Assembly: GCA_947465645.1 (NCBI GenBank)
Contig: CANIBQ010000038.1
Span: 1-43,781 of the forward strand
Direction: 5' to 3'
Length of the DNA stretch: 43,781 nt
Source of the DNA: Acidobacteriota bacterium
GTDB taxonomy: Bacteria; Acidobacteriota; Vicinamibacteria; Vicinamibacterales; UBA2999
Program-made: the position numbers and the translations under genes
In this document: piece by piece, positions 7,678 to 14,242 of the stretch
How the letters are laid out: each line of letters starts with the position of its first letter
Position numbering within the stretch: position 1 is the stretch's first letter
Notes under the pieces: model-generated
Seen by the model: the letters and a program-made list of their open reading frames with translations, nothing else
Database searches by the model: none
Told to the model about the DNA's origin: nothing

Positions 7678-7683
7678 TATAAT
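7678..7683 (+). promoter_or_regulatory. consensus -10 (TATAAT) for the NHL gene
   Basis: Perfect TATAAT, 42 nt before the ATG at 7726. No good -35 is visible. The transcript would have a short leader with TGGAG ahead of the start, so this gene uses an ordinary ribosome site, unlike its neighbour. Confidence 0.55.
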
Positions 7684-7725
7684 TCCGGGCGTTTCACGCC
7701 TTCCTTTCTGACTGGAGCGAACGAC

Positions 7726-9012
7726 ATGCGCAGACCCCTCTCAATCATCCTGATTGCCCTGGCGGGCGTGTCCGCGGGATATCTGCTCAACACTGACTGG
7801 GCGGTGGCTCAGCAGGGCGCCGGCGCGGCGATCAGGGTTGCCGCCGTGCCGAGCGAGCGGGGCGGTCAGGACATCTTTGGCGCCTACGACGTCGATCCTG
7901 ACTGGCCGAAGGATCTGGCGACGCTGCCGGGCCATGCGGAGTGGACGTTTGGCGCCGGCCAGAGCGTGTTTGCCGAAAGCCCCGACCGCGTATTCGTGCT
8001 GCAGCGCGGTGAGCTGCCCAACGTCAAGCGTCCGCAGACGACCAAGCTCGGTCCGAGCATTTCGTTCCCGATCGGCCGGCTGCCCTGGCGCGACGCGACC
8101 AGCGCCGCGCTTCCCGGCAACGGCGGCACGGGCGCGCTCGCCGAAGAAGGCATCCAGGCCTGGGAGAAGGCCGGCAACAAGATGGGCGTCGACGCCCGCT
8201 GGGAACACAACATCCTGATCTACAACCGGAACGGCGATCTCGTCGACTCGTGGATGCAGTGGGATGCGATGATGCAGCGGCCCCACTACGTCGCGATCAG
8301 CCCGTACGACGCGCAGAAGCACGTCTGGATCGTGGACGACCACAAGCACGCCATCCACAAGTTCACCAACGACGGCAAGACGAAGGTGCAGACGATTGGC
8401 ACCTACGGCGTGCCGGGCGACGACGGGACGCATTTCAACCGCCCGGCGTTCATGGACTGGTTCCCGGACGGCAGCTTCGTCGTGGCCGACGGCTACAACG
8501 GCACGCGCGTGGCGAAGTTCGACAAGGACGGGAAATTCCTGACCGCGTGGGGTCAGAAGGGCAGCAACGGCAGCGACACGCGGCCGGGATACTTCAACAA
8601 CGTGCACGGGATCGCCGTCGATCCACAGACGCGCCGCGTCTACGTCAACGACCGCGGCAACCACCGCGCGCAGATTTTCGACGAGAACGGCAAGTTCATC
8701 GATCAGTTCAAGTTCGGCGACAACCCCTCAGACGTCCACCTGTTCCACATCTTCGACGGGTATCTCTGGGCGGCAGACCGCGGCACGAACAAGGTCATCA
8801 AGTACGACATGAACGGCAACTTGATGTATGCGTGGGGCACGTGGGGTGATTTCCCCGGCGGCATGTGGGGCGTGCACGGCATGGCGGTCGACCAGGAGGG
8901 CAACTTCTACGTGGCCGAAGTCGACAACGGCGGCGCCCAGAAGTACATCCCGCGCAAGGGCGCGAACCCCGCGTTCCTCGTCGGCAAGCCGCACCGGGTG
9001 GCCTGGAAGTAA
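7726..9012 (+). CDS. exported NHL-repeat protein
   Basis: 428 residues. A signal peptide (RRPLSIILIALAGVSAGYLL) is followed by a six-bladed NHL propeller. Each blade carries a phrase such as HVWIVDDHKHAIHKF, SFVVADGYNGTRVAKFD, RVYVNDRGNHRAQIFD, YLWAADRGTNKVIKYD and NFYVAEVDNGGAQKY. NHL propellers bind proteins, sugars or peptides, or act as peptidyl-amidating lyases; the lyase zinc ligands cannot be confirmed by eye. The ATG at 7726 has TGGAG upstream and a TATAAT promoter. The gene appears to be transcribed alone and converges on the exported methyltransferase across a long inverted heptamer element. Its role is unknown. Confidence 0.8.
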   Translation: MRRPLSIILIALAGVSAGYLLNTDWAVAQQGAGAAIRVAAVPSERGGQDIFGAYDVDPDWPKDLATLPGHAEWTFGAGQSVFAESPDRVFVLQRGELPNVKRPQTTKLGPSISFPIGRLPWRDATSAALPGNGGTGALAEEGIQAWEKAGNKMGVDARWEHNILIYNRNGDLVDSWMQWDAMMQRPHYVAISPYDAQKHVWIVDDHKHAIHKFTNDGKTKVQTIGTYGVPGDDGTHFNRPAFMDWFPDGSFVVADGYNGTRVAKFDKDGKFLTAWGQKGSNGSDTRPGYFNNVHGIAVDPQTRRVYVNDRGNHRAQIFDENGKFIDQFKFGDNPSDVHLFHIFDGYLWAADRGTNKVIKYDMNGNLMYAWGTWGDFPGGMWGVHGMAVDQEGNFYVAEVDNGGAQKYIPRKGANPAFLVGKPHRVAWK

Positions 9013-9026
9013 GCGGACGGGAAGTC

Positions 9027-9144
9027 TGTGGCAGTTGTCAGTTGCCAGTTGTCGGTTGTCAGAAAGCAACGAGCTATCTCGAGGCCTTCCGACAACCGAC
9101 AACCGACAACTGCCACAGACAACTGACAACCGGCAACCGATAAC
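9027..9144. repeat. bipartite heptamer inverted repeat element, copy 1
   Basis: Four GTTGYCR heptamers (9034-9061), a 28-nt core, then seven heptamers of the complementary type (CGACAAC, TGACAAC, CGGCAAC). The arms can pair into a long hairpin. The core is shared with copy 2 at 33235-33332 in the opposite orientation (36 of 42 bases around it). Here it lies between two convergent genes and could act as a bidirectional terminator. Confidence 0.75.
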
Positions 9145-9914
9145 TACCGCCTCGTCCCCGTCCAGCCAACCCCCTCGATCCGATTCCCGACCACCTTCCC
9201 TCTGTAATCCGTCGCGGCTGCGCTGAAGGTGAGCTGATCTCCGTTCAACCTGCCCGTGACCGGCGTGGTGCCGAGGGTGCCTGAGATCACCTGGTGGTCC
9301 TGCGTCAACGTGAGCGGGCCATTCGGTGTCTGCCAGGTGCCGGCCACCTTGGCGGGGACGATCCAGAGCATCACCGTGCACCAGGACGTGCAGTTCGGCA
9401 CCGCTTCGGTGCGGTCGGGCGTCCAGCCTTCGATGCCGAAGGTGTTGGCGACGATGCGGCTGCCGGGCTTCAGGTCGAGGAACTTGGAACGCAGTTGCAG
9501 CATGTTGCTCGGAAGCAGGAAGAGCGCGAGCACCGACGCCTCCGAGATATCGGCCTTGTACATGTCGCCTTCCACGAACTGCGCGCGGTCGGATACGCCG
9601 GCTGCTTTCGCCCGCTGCTGCGACAGCCGCACGAGATCCGGGTTGAACTCGACCCCCCTGGCCCGCGCCCCGCGCCGGGCGGCCGCGATGATGTTGCGGC
9701 CATCACCGGACCCCAGGTCCATGACGAAATCCATCGGGCCGACGTTGGCCACCGTGAGCATCAGTTCGACGGTCTCGGCGGGCGTCGGCACCCAGACGAC
9801 ATCTTTGCCGGGCTGGCCGGACACCGGCTCCGGCACCTCCTGCGCAGAAGCGACACCAGAGAAGACCAGAGTGAGAGCGAGTGCGAGGCCAAGTCGGCGA
9901 GGAATAAGTGTCAT
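9144..9914 (-). CDS. exported class I SAM-dependent methyltransferase-like protein
   Basis: 256 residues. It begins with a clear signal peptide (RRLGLALALTLVFSGVASAQE), then a seven-strand methyltransferase core. Motif I is VMDLGSGDGRNIIAAAR, motif II is GVEFNPDLV, and the acidic post-II loop is FVEGDMYKAD. The last 90 residues (from about 165) form a beta-rich domain with WTPDRTEAV, GPLTLTQDHQVISGTLG and TDYRGKVVG, not part of the core. Methyltransferases with signal peptides are odd because SAM is cytoplasmic. The protein may act at the membrane, use the fold for something else, or have a mis-cleaved peptide. The catalytic target is unknown. Confidence 0.78.
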   Translation of the reverse strand: MTLIPRRLGLALALTLVFSGVASAQEVPEPVSGQPGKDVVWVPTPAETVELMLTVANVGPMDFVMDLGSGDGRNIIAAARRGARARGVEFNPDLVRLSQQRAKAAGVSDRAQFVEGDMYKADISEASVLALFLLPSNMLQLRSKFLDLKPGSRIVANTFGIEGWTPDRTEAVPNCTSWCTVMLWIVPAKVAGTWQTPNGPLTLTQDHQVISGTLGTTPVTGRLNGDQLTFSAAATDYRGKVVGNRIEGVGWTGTRR

Positions 9915-9964
9915 GGTGTATCAGCGTCAACGAGGAAAGAGGAAGGTGATGAGCCCAGTGTGGA

Positions 9965-9999
9965 GCCTAAAGTCTAAAGCCCAAAGCCCAAAGCGTAAA
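9965..9999. repeat. five tandem heptamers (GYCYAAA type)
   Basis: GCCTAAA, GTCTAAA, GCCCAAA, GCCCAAA and GCGTAAA in a row, in the gap between the ATP-grasp stop (10005) and the exported methyltransferase start (9914). A heptamer period is also seen at 9034-9144, 32316-32350 and 33235-33332, with different sequences. Confidence 0.7.
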
Positions 10000-10004
10000 G
10001 GGCT

Positions 10005-11024
10005 TCACCCCGTCCTCTCGGGCTCCCACCGGAGACCCAGCGTCAGGATGCGTTCGAGCAGCCGCTCGTACGAGACACCGCTCACCTCCGCCGATTCCGC
10101 AAAGTCTTCGCCGTAGGCCAGGTTGGGGTTCGGGTTCGCCTCGAGCACGAAGATGCCGCCCTCTTCGTCCATGCGGATGTCGATGCGGGCGTACCCGCTC
10201 AAGTCGAGCGCGCGATACGTGCGCTTGGCGATGCGCTGGATCCGGTCGATCGCGTCGGCGTCAAGCGTGGCGGCCTCCGTCATGATGCCGTGCTTCGTCT
10301 GGTACTGCGTGCTCCACTTGACGCGCTCGGTCGCGATCCGCCAGCGGTTGTCCGGCATGTCCGCGAATGACATTTCCCATACGGGAAAGACGTCGAGCCG
10401 CTCGTTGCCGAGCACGCCGACGTACAGCTCGCGGCCGTCGATGAACTGCTCGACGATGGCCGCCGTCCCGAGGTTGTCGTGGATGAACTGCACGCGGCGG
10501 ACGAGCTGATCCGCGTTCTCGACGACGGACGCCTGCGAGATGCCAGCCGAGGCTTCGAAGAACAGCGACTTCACGATCAGCGGAAACTGCAGGCGCTTGC
10601 TCAGGAGCGGCTTGCGGCCGTGGCGCACCACGGTGAAGTCAGGAACGGGGATGCGGTGGTAGGCGAGCAGCTTCTTCGACAGCGCCTTGTCGCGGGCCAG
10701 GATCAGCCCGCGCGGATTGCATCCGGTGTAGGGAAGCCGCAGGAGCTCCAGGTAGCTCACCACGTTCTGATCGAAGGTCGTCACGCCGGCGAAGGCTTCC
10801 ATCAGGTTGAAGACGATGTGCGGCTTGAACAGCCCGACGGTCGGGCGGATCCCGATCAGATCGTCGTTGATGCCGAGCACCCGGACGTCGTGGCCGACCT
10901 CCTTCAGCGTCTCGATGACGTCGTACTCCATCTTCCACTCGGCCTCGAGGACGTTGATATCCGTCGTCTCCGCGGGCGGAACGAGGTGGTCGTGCACGAG
11001 CGCGAGGATGCGGAGCTTCTTCAC
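10005..11024 (-). CDS. ATP-grasp ligase (D-Ala-D-Ala ligase-like)
   Basis: 339 residues. N-terminal domain: KLRILALVHDHLVP, then GLFKPHIVFNLMEAFAG and YLELLRLPYTGCNPRGLILARDK, the phrase that precedes the ATP-grasp fold in D-alanine ligases. The ATP-grasp part has PLIVKSLFFEASAGIS (nucleotide lysine), AIVEQFIDGRELYVGVL, and the metal-binding GIFVLEANPNPNL. The enzyme should form an amide or peptide bond through an acyl phosphate. It is too diverged to call Ddl, and no mur genes are near. The start is GTG 11024, the only start in this frame downstream of an in-frame stop. That GTG overlaps the stop of the fifth minigene (GTGA). It is probably translated only by coupling. Confidence 0.85.
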   Translation of the reverse strand: MKKLRILALVHDHLVPPAETTDINVLEAEWKMEYDVIETLKEVGHDVRVLGINDDLIGIRPTVGLFKPHIVFNLMEAFAGVTTFDQNVVSYLELLRLPYTGCNPRGLILARDKALSKKLLAYHRIPVPDFTVVRHGRKPLLSKRLQFPLIVKSLFFEASAGISQASVVENADQLVRRVQFIHDNLGTAAIVEQFIDGRELYVGVLGNERLDVFPVWEMSFADMPDNRWRIATERVKWSTQYQTKHGIMTEAATLDADAIDRIQRIAKRTYRALDLSGYARIDIRMDEEGGIFVLEANPNPNLAYGEDFAESAEVSGVSYERLLERILTLGLRWEPERTG

Positions 11025-11089
11025 AGGAACAGGCGGCCTGCCGCCGGACTGACGGTTAATCGGTCGATGATGACACGGAGCGTGTTCAC
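11021..11089 (-). CDS. tandem minigene 5 (22 aa), adjacent to the ATP-grasp start
   Basis: Fifth copy of the 65-bp unit in reading order. It starts GTG 11089 and stops TGA 11023-11021. Peptide as in copy 1 but with Ile at residue 8 and Ser at residue 14; the Arg5 codon is CGT rather than CGC, a silent change. Its stop overlaps the GTG of the ATP-grasp gene, so ribosomes finishing here can restart directly on that gene. Translation is inferred. Confidence 0.45.
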   Translation of the reverse strand: MNTLRVIIDRLTVSPAAGRLFL

Positions 11090-11154
11090 AGGAACAGGCG
11101 GCCTGCCGCCGGACTGACGGTTAATCGGTCGATGATGACGCGGAGCGTGTTCAT
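11086..11154 (-). CDS. tandem minigene 4 (22 aa), ATG start
   Basis: Fourth copy. It is the only one starting with ATG. One base change turned the preceding CTG-TGA into CTA-TGA, which is silent for the previous peptide and converts GTG to ATG, keeping both the Leu and a valid start. Residue 8 is Ile (ATC) instead of Ala (GCC), and residue 14 is Ser. Stop TGA at 11088-11086 overlaps the next GTG. Confidence 0.45.
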   Translation of the reverse strand: MNTLRVIIDRLTVSPAAGRLFL

Positions 11155-11219
11155 AGGAACAGGCGGCCTGCCGCCGGACTGACGGTTAATCGGTCGGCGA
11201 TGACGCGGAGCGTGTTCAC
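11151..11219 (-). CDS. tandem minigene 3 (22 aa)
   Basis: Third copy: GTG 11219 to TGA 11151. Residue 8 is Ala and residue 14 is Ser; the last codon is CTA. Overlaps its neighbours by 4 nt on both sides. Confidence 0.45.
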   Translation of the reverse strand: MNTLRVIADRLTVSPAAGRLFL

Positions 11220-11284
11220 AGGAACAGGCGGCCTGCCGCCGGACTGACGGTTAATCGGTCGGCGATGACGCGGAGCGTGTTCAC
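11216..11284 (-). CDS. tandem minigene 2 (22 aa)
   Basis: Second copy: GTG 11284 to TGA 11216. Same peptide as copy 1 except Ser for Asn at residue 14 (AGT for AAT). Confidence 0.45.
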   Translation of the reverse strand: MNTLRVIADRLTVSPAAGRLFL

Positions 11285-11349
11285 AGGAACAGGCGGCCTG
11301 CCGCCGGATTGACGGTTAATCGGTCGGCGATGACGCGGAGCGTGTTCAC
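11281..11349 (-). CDS. tandem minigene 1 (22 aa), adjacent to the peptidase stop
   Basis: First copy on the minus strand. GTG 11349 overlaps the TGA of the zincin-like peptidase (11348-11346), and its own TGA at 11283-11281 overlaps the next GTG. The peptide opens VNTLRVIADR and closes NPAAGRLFL, mildly amphipathic, with no Cys and no Lys. The start resembles the first codons of the ATP-grasp gene (GTGAA-A-GCTCCGC-TC). The end resembles the last codons of the peptidase (CGCCTGTTCCTGTGA). The unit therefore looks built from the two halves of a former GTGA junction. Whether the peptide is functional or only a re-initiation relay cannot be decided from sequence. Confidence 0.45.
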   Translation of the reverse strand: MNTLRVIADRLTVNPAAGRLFL

Positions 11350-12371
11350 AGGAACAGGCGGTGCCCGCCGCTGTGCAGGTAGTTCATCGCCTGCACCGTC
11401 AAGAGCACGATGAACTCCTGCCGCGCGTGGTCTTCGGCAACGGCGAGGCGGAGCTTCAACTCGCGGGAGCGGGACATCATGTCTTCGAGCACCTGGTCGA
11501 TCGTGTATTGGTAGATGCCGGTCCATTCGGCGACCAGGCGGCGGACGGGACGCCGGTTGCGGGAGATGAACTGGGCCGCGGTGATGTTGTCGGAATACTC
11601 CGGCGCGTCCGAGAAGAGGCGACGCAGATCGCGGTCGTAGAAATTAGGATAGTCCACGCCGTAGTGGCGCCGCTTGGTGCGGTAATGCTGCCGCAGCGTC
11701 TTGCGCAGGTGTGACAGCGGATCCACTTCATCGGGGTTGTTCACCCGAGCGTCCTTGCGGCGCAGCGACCGCATGAGCGCCTCCATGTATTCGAGCTTCT
11801 TGGCGGCGGGCCACCCGGCATACCGCTGCTGCCACTCGCTGTTCGGCGTGAGCCAGAGGGCGAACGTTTCCGCGAAGTCTTCGTCAGGGTGGCTCTGCGC
11901 GTACCACGCGTCCAGGTGCAGGACGTAGCTCTTGCTGTAGGGCTTTGGCGTGTAGAACTCGGGGTACGGCTTCGAGGGCAGGCCGAAGACGAACCTGCGC
12001 TGCCGGCGCAGCCTCAGCCGGAAGGCGTTGTCGATGGCATGTCCCGCTTCGTGACGCAGGATGCGCATGCACCACTCGTGCTCGCCTCCCTCGACCTCGA
12101 GCATCTGCGCCTCCTCGAGCTTCTCGAGCCGGGGATGCGCGAGGTAGAAGGGCACCGCGATCGCCGTCGCCCCGTCAGGCGTAAACCACTCGTCCGACAA
12201 ATAGAAGTGCAGCGGAAACCGCAGGTCGCGCGCGGCCAGCTCGTCACGGAGCTGGGTAATCCGTTCGGCCAGGGTGCCCTCGATTGCCAGCGGCAGGTCG
12301 GCCATCCGGAGGTCGAGCAGTTGGTCTTCGGGCAGGCTCGCCCAGTCGGGCGGCACCCTCGTCTTTGGCAT
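11346..12371 (-). CDS. putative zincin-like metallopeptidase
   Basis: 341 residues, cytosolic (no signal peptide). The sequence RHEAGHAIDNAF places a zinc-binding HExxH at residues 107-111. A downstream HPDEDFAETFALWL around 161-174 could supply the third ligand (Glu168), as in gluzincins. The rest is helical and charged: RRQRRFVFGLPSKPYPEFY, RKTLRQHYRTKRRHYGVDY, and a C-terminus ending SGGHRLFL. It resembles proteins usually annotated as putative zinc-binding metallopeptidases. It is first in the group with the minigenes and the ATP-grasp ligase. TACAGT lies 8 nt before the ATG (12380-12385) with no ribosome site. Substrate unknown. Confidence 0.72.
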   Translation of the reverse strand: MPKTRVPPDWASLPEDQLLDLRMADLPLAIEGTLAERITQLRDELAARDLRFPLHFYLSDEWFTPDGATAIAVPFYLAHPRLEKLEEAQMLEVEGGEHEWCMRILRHEAGHAIDNAFRLRLRRQRRFVFGLPSKPYPEFYTPKPYSKSYVLHLDAWYAQSHPDEDFAETFALWLTPNSEWQQRYAGWPAAKKLEYMEALMRSLRRKDARVNNPDEVDPLSHLRKTLRQHYRTKRRHYGVDYPNFYDRDLRRLFSDAPEYSDNITAAQFISRNRRPVRRLVAEWTGIYQYTIDQVLEDMMSRSRELKLRLAVAEDHARQEFIVLLTVQAMNYLHSGGHRLFL

Positions 12372-12379
12372 TAGTGAAA

Positions 12380-12389
12380 ACTGTAGACT
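12380..12389. promoter_or_regulatory. overlapping divergent -10 elements
   Basis: On the minus strand TACAGT (12380-12385) is 8 nt from the peptidase ATG at 12371. On the plus strand TAGACT (12384-12389) is 11 nt from the pepF ATG at 12401. The whole gap is 29 nt, with no Shine-Dalgarno on either side. Confidence 0.45.
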
Positions 12390-12400
12390 AGATCTCCGTT

Positions 12401-14236
12401 ATGGCAGTACTCATCGCGGCGCAGGAGCGCGACCGATCGAAGGTCGCCGAGAAATATACGTGGAATCTCGCGGATATCTACCCCGATCTGGCCGCCTGGC
12501 GTGCCGAGACGGACGCCATCAAGGCCGAGCTGCCGGCGATACGCGCCTTCGCCGGCCGTCTGGGCCAGTCTCCGCAGACGCTGGCCGAGGCGCTCGAGAC
12601 CAAGACCAGGCTCGAGAAAGTGCTGGCGCGACTGCACGTCTATGCCAGCATGCTCGCCGACGAGGATACCCGCCTCTCCGAAGCGCAGGGCATGCAGCAG
12701 GAGATGCAGCAGATCGCTGCCGACTTCGGTGCGCAGGCCGCGTACGTCGAACCTGAAGTCCTGAAGATCGGCGGCGCGACGATCGAGCAGTTCATCGCCA
12801 ACGAGGCGCGCCTGGCGATCTACAGCTTCTACCTGCACGACGTGCTGCGGCGCGCACCCCACACGCTGACCGACGCCGAAGAGAAACTGCTGGCGGATGC
12901 CGCGCCGCTCGCGGGGTCGGCGTCCAACATCTTCGGCATCCTTTCCAACGCCGACTTTCCGTATCCCACCATCACGTTGAGCGACGGCACGCCGGTGAAG
13001 GTGGATCAGTCCGGATACGGAGAAGTGCGCGCGCTGGCGACGCGCCAGGATCGCCAGGCGGGCATGGCGGCGTTCTTCTCCGCGCTCGGCGGCTTCAGTC
13101 GCACGTTCGGCACCACGATGAACTCGAGCGTGCAGAAGTCGCTGTTCTATTCGAAGGCGCGGAAATATGCGTCGACGCTCGCCGCCGCGCTGGATGTGCC
13201 GAACATTCCCACCGACGTCTACACGCGCCTCATCGACGGCGTGAACAGGAACCTGCCGACCTTTCACCGCTACCTGCGTTTGCGCAAGCGGATGCTCGGC
13301 GTCGACCAGCTGCACTACTACGACCTCTACGCGCCCCTCGTCGCCGAAGTGAACCTGCGGTACACGCCCGAGGAGGCTCAACGGCAGGTGCTCGCATCGG
13401 TCGCGCCGCTGGGCCCCGATTACACCGCGGTCGTCGCGCGCTCGTTCCGCGACCGCTGGATCGACTTCATGCCCACCGAGGGCAAGCGGTCTGGGGCGTA
13501 TTCCAACGGCGGCGCCTACGACGTGCACCCGTACATCCTGCTCAACTACCTGGGGCAGTACAACGACGTGAGCACGCTGACCCACGAGCTCGGGCACACG
13601 ATGCAGAGCTACTACTCGAACGAGACGCAGCCCTATCCGCTCGCCGACTACCCGACGTTTGTCGCGGAGGTTGCCTCCACCTTCAACGAGGCGCTGCTCA
13701 ACGACTACATGCTCGGGCAGATCGAGGACGACGCCACGAGGCTGTCGCTGCTGGGCAGCTACGTGGAGCACGTCAAGGCGACCGTGTTCCGGCAGACGCA
13801 GTTCGCGGAGTTCGAGCTGCGGATGCACGAGCTCGGCCTGAAAGGCATCCCGATCACCGGCGACGCGCTCGCGGCGCTCTATTTCGATATCACCACGCGC
13901 TATTACGGGCACGGCGAGAAGCTGGTGGTCGTGGACGACTACGTGGCCCACGAGTGGAGCTTCATCCCGCACTTCTACCGCGACTTCTACGTGTTTCAGT
14001 ACGCGACCTCCTTTACCGCGGCGGAAGCGCTGGCGGCGAAGGTGACGGCCGGCGACGAGGCGACCACGAAGCGGTACCTGGCCTTCCTCGCGGCCGGAGG
14101 CTCGAAGTATCCAATCGATCTGCTGAAGGAAGCGGGCGTCGACATGACGACCGACGAGCCGCTCGATCTCACCATTCGGAAGATGAACCGGGTGATGGAC
14201 GAGATGGAAGCGATTCTGGCGAAGACGAAGAAGTAG
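12401..14236 (+). CDS. pepF: oligoendopeptidase F (M3 family metallopeptidase)
   Basis: 611 residues, the family length (about 600). The active site HELGHTMQSYYSNE at about residue 394 gives the HExxH pair, and EVASTFNEALLND about 25 residues later gives the third zinc ligand Glu. The long helical N-terminal half (LADIYPDLAAWRAETDAI) matches the M3B PepF group. A cytosolic enzyme that trims oligopeptides of roughly 7-17 residues. There is no signal peptide and no ribosome site before ATG 12401; TAGACT upstream suggests a very short leader. It is divergent from the zincin-like peptidase across 29 nt, so the two peptidase genes may be co-expressed. Confidence 0.95.
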   Translation: MAVLIAAQERDRSKVAEKYTWNLADIYPDLAAWRAETDAIKAELPAIRAFAGRLGQSPQTLAEALETKTRLEKVLARLHVYASMLADEDTRLSEAQGMQQEMQQIAADFGAQAAYVEPEVLKIGGATIEQFIANEARLAIYSFYLHDVLRRAPHTLTDAEEKLLADAAPLAGSASNIFGILSNADFPYPTITLSDGTPVKVDQSGYGEVRALATRQDRQAGMAAFFSALGGFSRTFGTTMNSSVQKSLFYSKARKYASTLAAALDVPNIPTDVYTRLIDGVNRNLPTFHRYLRLRKRMLGVDQLHYYDLYAPLVAEVNLRYTPEEAQRQVLASVAPLGPDYTAVVARSFRDRWIDFMPTEGKRSGAYSNGGAYDVHPYILLNYLGQYNDVSTLTHELGHTMQSYYSNETQPYPLADYPTFVAEVASTFNEALLNDYMLGQIEDDATRLSLLGSYVEHVKATVFRQTQFAEFELRMHELGLKGIPITGDALAALYFDITTRYYGHGEKLVVVDDYVAHEWSFIPHFYRDFYVFQYATSFTAAEALAAKVTAGDEATTKRYLAFLAAGGSKYPIDLLKEAGVDMTTDEPLDLTIRKMNRVMDEMEAILAKTKK

Positions 14237-14242
14237 CGGGGC

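Larger units (their letters stand above)
11020..11357. repeat. 65-bp tandem repeat, five copies plus a partial
   Basis: Period exactly 65 bp, copies starting at 11020, 11085, 11150, 11215 and 11280, with the first bases of a sixth at 11345. Copies differ at only a few positions. Each contains the short palindrome GGCGGCCTGCCGCC. Because 65 is not a multiple of 3, a long frame cannot run through; instead each unit holds one closed 22-codon frame on the minus strand. Confidence 0.95.

Noticed and set aside
11021..11349. Graspetide (microviridin-type) precursor peptides for the ATP-grasp enzyme
   Set aside because: The 22-residue peptides have few acidic or Lys/Thr/Ser acceptor residues in a repeating motif and no recognisable leader; the ligase looks like the D-Ala ligase type. 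Kept only as a weak possibility.
11020..11357. CRISPR array
   Set aside because: The 65-bp units are contiguous with no unique spacers; each unit is nearly identical along its whole length.
12371..13972. 533-residue minus-strand frame opposite pepF
   Set aside because: Antisense shadow: the plus strand encodes a full M3 peptidase with its HExxH site.
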